64,000 nt of DNA from IMG/VR virus record IMGVR_UViG_3300017971_000207, positions 1 through 64,000 of that record; one strand, written 5' to 3'. The notes beneath the pieces are model-generated. The model worked only from the letters and a program-made list of their open reading frames with translations, was not told the DNA's origin and did no database searches. This DNA is from a virus. The position numbers and the translations under genes are program-made. This document shows, piece by piece, positions 59,322 through 64,000 of the stretch (the stretch's first letter is position 1; every line of letters starts with the position of its first letter).

Positions 59322-59867
59322 TTACATCCTCCGAGCCATGTGCAGCACCTCGCTACCGAGGCACGCGACCACGGCCCCCACCGCATCATAGGCATGCTCG
59401 TGGAAGGTACGTGGCACCCCTCGTTTTATCAGCTCCGCCGCAAAATCGCGACCAAAGCGCCGGTCCAGGGCCGCCGCTACATCCCCCTTACTGGCGCTAG
59501 AGCGCCCGCTAACGGCCTTTTTCAGCTCTTGGGGGGTCACCATAACCGTCGGGGTCCGGGCGGCCTCTACGATGCTCACCAAGGCTCCGTAGGCCAGCCC
59601 CATCTTGAAGGTGGTCGAGGCATTGCGCGGCAGGCTCGGAGCCTCAACACAGACAACCTGGACGCCGTCCACAAGCGGGAGCAGGGCGCCCGAAAGCTCT
59701 CGGGCGCGTCGCCAGCTGTCATCTGTCGCACGTACCCCCCGCTTGGCCGCAGATGCCTGCGTCCGAAGAACCCCGAGCGTGTGGACCGTCTCGCCGTCCA
59801 GAGCTATATCAACGACCGCATAGCCGAAGGACGCAAAGCCGGGGTCAAGCCCTAGAACCCGTGCCAT
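59322..59867 (-). CDS. ruvC: RuvC-like Holliday junction resolvase
   Basis: A 181-residue protein, near the 173 of E. coli RuvC. MARVLGLDPGFASFGYAVVD carries the first Asp; VVCVEAPSLPRN the Glu near 70; TPQELKKAVSGRSSASKGDV the Q-x-x-K region; and FHEHAYDAVGAVVACL the final His/Asp pair. It would cut four-way junctions and clear branched DNA before packaging. It overlaps the upstream gene by 23 bases. Confidence 0.93.
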   Translation of the reverse strand: MARVLGLDPGFASFGYAVVDIALDGETVHTLGVLRTQASAAKRGVRATDDSWRRARELSGALLPLVDGVQVVCVEAPSLPRNASTTFKMGLAYGALVSIVEAARTPTVMVTPQELKKAVSGRSSASKGDVAAALDRRFGRDFAAELIKRGVPRTFHEHAYDAVGAVVACLGSEVLHMARRM

Positions 59868-60378
59868 CGTCCGGGCCTTCGGTGTCTGGGCGAGCCGCCT
59901 GGCTTACCGCCTCGATCGTATCGTGGACCTGAAACATACGCGACGTTAGAGCTATCGCCCCCAAGATGTCGTTTGCATCCTTGCAAGATAATAGGCGATC
60001 GTCTGGCGTTCGAAGGAAGCGCTCGCCCTTCTCCGCCTCGATGTCGTGTATCAGGAAGGGGAGCTGGTCCCGACGCTTCTGCCCCCACTGCGACTCATAG
60101 AGAAAGCATAGGGAGCAGACGAAAACACACTCATCAGACCCTTGCGGGCCCATCTCCCAGCGCGACTGCATACGGTCACAGTTGACACACGAGGAGTCCC
60201 AGAGGGGCTCCGGCAACGGCCGAAGCATCCGCGTATCGAGCACCATTGGCGCAAGATGCTGCCGCTCATAGCCGGGCGGCGGCTCACTGTAAGGACCACC
60301 CTCCGCAGCATCCGGCGAATCCGCGGCGGAGACCCCAGGCAACGGCACTACATTCGATTCCTCTTTACCCTTACTCAC
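59845..60378 (-). CDS. zinc-binding protein of unknown role
   Basis: A 177-residue protein. The N-terminal ~55 residues are flexible (GVSAADSPDAAEGGPYSEPP). SSCVNCDRMQSRWEMG and CVFVCSLCFLYESQWG hold four Cys in a zinc-ribbon spacing. The C-terminal half is helical (DANDILGAIALTSRMFQVHD). It lies between RuvC and the small Cys-rich gene. No family is recognised. Confidence 0.6.
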   Translation of the reverse strand: MSKGKEESNVVPLPGVSAADSPDAAEGGPYSEPPPGYERQHLAPMVLDTRMLRPLPEPLWDSSCVNCDRMQSRWEMGPQGSDECVFVCSLCFLYESQWGQKRRDQLPFLIHDIEAEKGERFLRTPDDRLLSCKDANDILGAIALTSRMFQVHDTIEAVSQAARPDTEGPDDGTGSRA

Positions 60379-60387
60379 ATCGTCCTC

Positions 60388-60702
60388 CTACTCATCCAGC
60401 AGACGGTCGAGGAGGCGCCTAAGCCAGCCTCGCCTCTTACCCTGCTTTCTCCACACGTCCTCGCGAATCAAGCGAAGCCTCCGGATCGCCAAGTTTAGCA
60501 GACCTCGCGCCTCTGCGGTGGTCATCTCATACCCACACGAGTCACAGCGCCACCAGCTCTTGTCCTCCTGCCACAACAGCAGCTCCTCACAGGCATCACA
60601 CTCAAACAGCGGGACGCGGCTTTCACCCTCAAAAACAACCCGCACCTGCGCGTCGGCGCACAGGCGCAGCTGCGGCCGTATCTGCTCTAGCGCCGGTGTC
60701 AC
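60388..60702 (-). CDS. small Cys-rich protein
   Basis: A 104-residue protein beginning at GTG 60702, which overlaps the orotate phosphoribosyltransferase stop as GTGA. FECDACEELLLW and WWRCDSCGYEM give a four-Cys zinc ribbon, followed by a basic helical tail (LAIRRLRLIREDVWRKQGKR). A longer frame upstream is only a shadow of the transferase gene. Similar in layout to the other small zinc-ribbon genes of this phage. Confidence 0.65.
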   Translation of the reverse strand: MTPALEQIRPQLRLCADAQVRVVFEGESRVPLFECDACEELLLWQEDKSWWRCDSCGYEMTTAEARGLLNLAIRRLRLIREDVWRKQGKRRGWLRRLLDRLLDE

Positions 60703-61508
60703 CGCCGACTCGTCGTCGGGATGAAGTCCTCCCGCGTAAAGATGCTCCGCAGAGGTATGTCCAGCTCCGCCGTGATGCGCGCAAAGCCTCCCTCCTGCCG
60801 ATCTACCAGCACCACAACGCCAACCACCTCCAGCCCCACACCCTCCAAAGCTTTGACGGCCGCAATCGTGGTGGCCCCGGTGGTGACCACGTCCTCCAGC
60901 AGCACTACGGCCGCCGGCGGCCGTACGTCCCCCTCTACTAGCCTCTTCGTGCCATGATCTTTCGTCTGCCGCCGAACGTACAGGATATCGAGCCGTACGG
61001 GCTCCGCCACCAACGACACTGCCCCCGCCAAGGGACACCCACCCAAAGCCGCCCCCGCCACATAGGGAACCATCCCAAAGCTCCGTACCTCGGGCCACAG
61101 GACCCGGCCCGCAAGATAATGGCCGTCGCCCGAGAGCACCGTGCGCGTGCAGTCGATAAAGAAGTCACTCTTGCGCCCCGACGACAGCGTAAACTCCCCT
61201 TTCTTAAACGAGCGCTCACGGAGCAGGCGAAGCAACGCCTCGCGATCTTTCTCCAGGGAGCGCTCCTGGTCACTCACGCGCTGCAAAAGCGCCGCGTGGT
61301 CCACGATGAGCTGCTCAATCACAAATAGCCACTGCTTAGGCACAGTCACGGGGTTCAGCGTGCACCACTGCTGCACCCCCATCGCGTTGCGGCCGTCCTG
61401 CGCCTCCAGAACCAACCCCTCCTTACCCTTCTTACCCGGCACGCTAACCAAGCGTGCCGTGGGCGCCGCCTCCGGCCCTACCGTCCACACGATCTTCGGT
61501 TCGTCCAT
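60699..61508 (-). CDS. pyrE: orotate phosphoribosyltransferase-like enzyme
   Basis: A 269-residue protein. Residues ~1-95 are an extra N-terminal region with no clear fold. Residues ~98-250 follow OPRTase: LLRERSFKKGEFTLSSGRKS, DFFIDCTRTVLS, YVAGAALGGCPLAGAVSLVA, LDILYVRRQTKDHGTKRLVE and the PRPP loop VVLLEDVVTTGATTIAAVKA. It would make OMP from orotate and PRPP, for pyrimidine supply. The long N-terminus is not usual (bacterial PyrE is ~210 residues). Related phosphoribosyltransferases with salvage roles are possible. Confidence 0.88.
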   Translation of the reverse strand: MDEPKIVWTVGPEAAPTARLVSVPGKKGKEGLVLEAQDGRNAMGVQQWCTLNPVTVPKQWLFVIEQLIVDHAALLQRVSDQERSLEKDREALLRLLRERSFKKGEFTLSSGRKSDFFIDCTRTVLSGDGHYLAGRVLWPEVRSFGMVPYVAGAALGGCPLAGAVSLVAEPVRLDILYVRRQTKDHGTKRLVEGDVRPPAAVVLLEDVVTTGATTIAAVKALEGVGLEVVGVVVLVDRQEGGFARITAELDIPLRSIFTREDFIPTTSRR

Positions 61509-61509
61509 T

Positions 61510-62220
61510 CTACTCGTCCTCCAGCCTACCGCTACCGCGCAGCAGCCTCACAAACACGTCCATCGGGAGCACCACCAGCTCCACATCGTCCTCCCCACCG
61601 GGGGTCCGAAAGGTGAGTGCCAACGCCGGGGCTACCCCAGCACTCCTCGCCACGACCTCCTCAGCCCACTCCCGCTTTAGCCCGCGAGACCGGTGCCTGG
61701 TCTCCTCGCGGATAGCTGCGGCGCAGTCGCCCAGGCACCCCCCCGCAGCCAGCAGTACGCGCTCATACACATCCTGCGGGAGCACCACCAGCTCCACATC
61801 CTGCTCCCCGACCTTGGCCAGGAAGCGAACCACTACGGCCGGCTGAACCCAACGCGCGCTAGCGCCCTCAACCACCTTCTCGACCCAGGCCCGCTTGAAC
61901 CTGATCGACTGCGCCTCTGTCTCCTTCAGCTCAACCAAAAAGCCTGGGATGCTCACATCTCCGCGAGCTGTTGGGCCCTCTCCCACCAAGCGACGCTGCC
62001 CCGGCGCGAGGCTCACCTGCCGAAGAGACCACGGGCGTCCCCCCGAGGCGGGAAGGCGCCGCCCCCCCAAACGCGCTCCGAGCTCGTGCTCATTCTTGCG
62101 CGAGCGTCGCGTGCGAGCTGCCCGATCACCCCCCGGCCGAACCCATGCAGGCTCAGGACGACAGGGGGCCTCGGCCTCGTCGTCCAACCAAGCTGGAGAA
62201 GGCTTGCGGTGAGAACTCAC
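61510..62220 (-). CDS. Holliday-junction-resolvase-like PD-(D/E)XK protein
   Basis: A 236-residue protein. Residues ~40-110 show the archaeal-type resolvase pattern: KNEHELGARLGGRRLPASGG, then RGDVSIPGFLVELKETEAQS, with E, D and E-x-K placed as in a PD-(D/E)XK active site. The end of this domain (RWVQPAVVVRFLAKVGEQDV, ELVVLPQDVYERVLL) is repeated in the C-terminal part (GVAPALALTFRTPGGEDDVE, LVVLPMDVFVRLL), so part of the fold has been duplicated without its catalytic residues. It overlaps RecA by four bases. A structure-specific nuclease that works with RecA is likely. RuvC is also present. Confidence 0.72.
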   Translation of the reverse strand: MSSHRKPSPAWLDDEAEAPCRPEPAWVRPGGDRAARTRRSRKNEHELGARLGGRRLPASGGRPWSLRQVSLAPGQRRLVGEGPTARGDVSIPGFLVELKETEAQSIRFKRAWVEKVVEGASARWVQPAVVVRFLAKVGEQDVELVVLPQDVYERVLLAAGGCLGDCAAAIREETRHRSRGLKREWAEEVVARSAGVAPALALTFRTPGGEDDVELVVLPMDVFVRLLRGSGRLEDE

Positions 62221-64000
62221 AGCCCGTCGTCCTGTAGCAGTACATGCATGACAGCGTCGCGAACTCGCGCACCAAGCTCAACATCCGTCTCCAGCGCCGC
62301 CTGCAGTGCCTTCTTTGAGCCGAACTTCTGATCGAGCACCTGCCACGAGGAACCACGGCCCTTCACTAGACCCACCATCTCCCCCATGCTCACAATCTCG
62401 GGAACATCTATCGAGTCCCCCACCCGGTACCTCTCTGTATCCATCAACGCAAGCTGAAACTCGCCCTCAATGCGAGGGTAGAAGGATTTGTTTTTCTCCA
62501 CCCGGAAGGCAAACTTCCCCGCTAATGGGCGCCCGAGAACCTCGTCCATCTCGTAGCCCGCCGAGCGTAGCTTCGTCTCTGTAACCGCCGCAAAGCCTGG
62601 GGCTAGGCCCCCCGGCTGGATCTCCGGACTATTATGGACGACCACACCACGCCCGTCGCCGCCAACAAGGTAGAAGCAGTCCCCCTCTATCTGGAGGTCG
62701 TACTTGACGCGAGACCTGTGTTTCTTCTGAGACTTTCGAACGCTGTGAACCTCCACAGGTATCGGTCGGCGGCGCATCACCGACTCCGGCAGCTCTAGCT
62801 CACCCGTGGCCTGCTCCCGATGCTCCGGCAGAAGCTTGTAAGCCATATCCGGAGGGAGATAGCGAGCGACGGCCTCCGAGAACTGCGTGAATGTGCTAGC
62901 GGGAAACACTATCGCACGTTGAGTTTGACGATAGCGCGTGCCAGGGAAGCGCTCGGCGAGCACCGCGGCCACGCGCACGGCGTGATCGTCTCGAAGGCGT
63001 TTGACCGAGATAGACGCCGACCGATGCGATTCCCGATAGGTGCCGTCGTCCGCATACCAGACAGCAAGGGTTAGGGGGCCAGCTTCGCGCAGAACATCCA
63101 GAGGGATGGTCCGATAGTCCTTGCCCTCCAACGTGTCGCCTGTCCCATAGAATTGCGCCCGTAGCTGCCGAAGCTCAAAGCTGTTCTCTGTCTTCCACGT
63201 GTCGCGCCCGCACGCGCTCACGAGGCTGAAGCCATAAGATCGAATGAGACGCTTCTTCCAGCACAGGTAAGCCTTCTGCTCCCCATTTGTTAGGCAAAAA
63301 GACCCCCATCGCGTGATGTGACCGTCTCCCAATAGCGAGCCTAAGACAACCTCACGCTCCACACTCGTGAGGCGCTCCTCGTACCAAGACAAGAGCTTCA
63401 TGCCTGGGCGCACTCGCCCAGCACGAATCTCGTTGCCGTCCCCATCGACGAGCAAGTGGTTCGGGGTACAGGTGAAGCCCTGAGCACCGCGCCGGCCTCC
63501 GGCCCCTGCCACACGGAACGTCAGCCAACTCTCACCCGGCGCCAAGACGCCGTTCTGATACCAGTTGACGATCCTACGCGCGACAATACGCCCGCGGTCT
63601 TTATCCCAGGAGAGCACCGGACCCTCCATACGCTCCTTAACCACCCGGTGGATGGGCACCTGCGACCCGTCCGCGAACATCACAGGCGTCTTCGCGTGAA
63701 AGCACCCAAACATCACTCCCACCTGCATACGCACCTGGTTGGTGAACAGCAAGGTAGGGGCAACACCTCGGGCGTTCGCAACCGTATTTAAGGCCACGAT
63801 AAACTTCCGTATCCCCTTGCCCAGCTGCCTCGCCTGCACCGCAGGGTTGTCGTCCATCGTGGAGCCTACAATCTCCTTCGCCGGCGCAAGAAACGCAATA
63901 CTGTCAATAACCACAATATCGAAGCCCTTCCGCAATAGAGCCTCGGTCATATCCATCGACTGCTCCTGATACTCCGGCGCAGATACGAATAGGTTGTCCA
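62217..64000 (-). CDS. recA: RecA recombinase with intein (N-terminus outside the window)
   Basis: Open to the right edge; the frame upstream of Met 63956 reads DNLFVSAPEYQEQS, matching RecA (DNLLISQPDTGEQ), so Walker A lies outside. VVIDSIAFLAP is Walker B. TLLFTNQVRMQVGVMFG begins the L2 region, where a 358-residue intein enters before SPEIQPGG. The C-extein FAAVTETKLRSAGYEMDEVL continues with GRPLAGKFAFRVEKNK and ends with a C-terminal domain (GSSWQVLDQKFGSKKALQAA). It would form the strand-exchange filament. The L2 site matches the position of known RecA inteins by memory only. Confidence 0.94.
   Translation of the reverse strand, partial: DNLFVSAPEYQEQSMDMTEALLRKGFDIVVIDSIAFLAPAKEIVGSTMDDNPAVQARQLGKGIRKFIVALNTVANARGVAPTLLFTNQVRMQVGVMFGCFHAKTPVMFADGSQVPIHRVVKERMEGPVLSWDKDRGRIVARRIVNWYQNGVLAPGESWLTFRVAGAGGRRGAQGFTCTPNHLLVDGDGNEIRAGRVRPGMKLLSWYEERLTSVEREVVLGSLLGDGHITRWGSFCLTNGEQKAYLCWKKRLIRSYGFSLVSACGRDTWKTENSFELRQLRAQFYGTGDTLEGKDYRTIPLDVLREAGPLTLAVWYADDGTYRESHRSASISVKRLRDDHAVRVAAVLAERFPGTRYRQTQRAIVFPASTFTQFSEAVARYLPPDMAYKLLPEHREQATGELELPESVMRRRPIPVEVHSVRKSQKKHRSRVKYDLQIEGDCFYLVGGDGRGVVVHNSPEIQPGGLAPGFAAVTETKLRSAGYEMDEVLGRPLAGKFAFRVEKNKSFYPRIEGEFQLALMDTERYRVGDSIDVPEIVSMGEMVGLVKGRGSSWQVLDQKFGSKKALQAALETDVELGARVRDAVMHVLLQDDGL
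62631..63704 (-). mobile_element. RecA intein (LAGLIDADG)
   Basis: 358 residues from CFHAKTPVMFADGSQVPIHR (63704) to GVVVHN (62631) before Ser of SPEIQ. FTCTPNHLLVDG is block B. VVLGSLLGDGHI and LAVWYADDGTY are the two LAGLIDADG motifs. YDLQIEGDCFYLVGGDGRGV then VVHN is blocks F/G. The site is between FG and SPE in loop L2, which contacts DNA, so unspliced RecA should be inactive. Confidence 0.95.

Noticed and set aside
60703-61098. N-terminal extension of the small Cys-rich gene
   Set aside because: Gly/Arg-rich shadow of the orotate phosphoribosyltransferase gene; GTG 60702 with GTGA overlap is the sensible start.
1-64000. CRISPR array
   Set aside because: No regularly spaced identical repeats with unique spacers were seen; the only tandem repeats are the 51-base coding repeats at 48444-48596.

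Overview
The window is a 64 kb piece of a tailed bacteriophage genome, G+C about 58-60%, from a contractile-tailed (myovirus-type) phage with a T4-like virion plan. The evidence is a tail sheath, gp19-like tail tubes, a gp20-like portal, a gp21-like prohead protease, a gp23-like capsid protein, a large terminase and a very long tape measure. Almost every gene is on the minus strand, so transcription runs from high to low coordinates. Genes are packed with ATGA/GTGA/TGATG overlaps and GGAGG-type ribosome sites, so the host is a bacterium with ordinary Shine-Dalgarno initiation. I cannot name the host. Both ends are cut: the tape measure runs off the left edge and RecA off the right edge.

Layout in order of transcription. 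64000-57072 holds recombination and nucleotide genes: RecA, a Holliday-junction-resolvase-like nuclease, an orotate phosphoribosyltransferase, RuvC, SSB and a ParB-like protein. 56987-49416 is one 2523-residue protein with a kinase-like domain and a LysM-like segment. 48877-43077 has an H1-like basic protein and a family A DNA polymerase. 43042-39301 has small genes and a truncated terminase paralogue. 39186-38401 is a tRNA cluster broken by an HNH gene. 38346-23685 is the packaging and head module (TerS, TerL, portal, core proteins, protease-scaffold, major capsid protein). 23485-14772 is the neck/connector and sheath module. 14723-1 has tail-tube and decoration genes, tail chaperones and the tape measure.

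The outstanding property is the load of selfish DNA. There are seven inteins in four essential genes (portal 2, TerL 1, DNA polymerase 3, RecA 1). There are also seven endonuclease genes outside the intein reading frames: HNH, LAGLIDADG and PD-(D/E)XK types, most with helix-turn-helix or NUMOD modules. Two of these nuclease genes lie inside inteins but in a different reading frame from the intein, so the same DNA encodes the intein (with its C-terminal splicing block) and a separate nuclease with its own ribosome site. This is the strongest candidate for a little-described arrangement. A third nuclease gene carries, at its 3' end, a synonymously recoded copy of the start of the tail gene it invaded; the older start survives upstream. 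A fourth sits between the two halves of a broken tRNA.

Other notable items are a TerL-like ATPase without nuclease or intein and with a changed Walker B motif, two tail-tube paralogues, tandem paralogues in the capsid core and near the sheath, a beta module shared by the sheath and major capsid proteins, tRNAs with leucine anticodons but short variable arms, a 380-base gap rich in hairpins, and a repeated 14-base palindrome.
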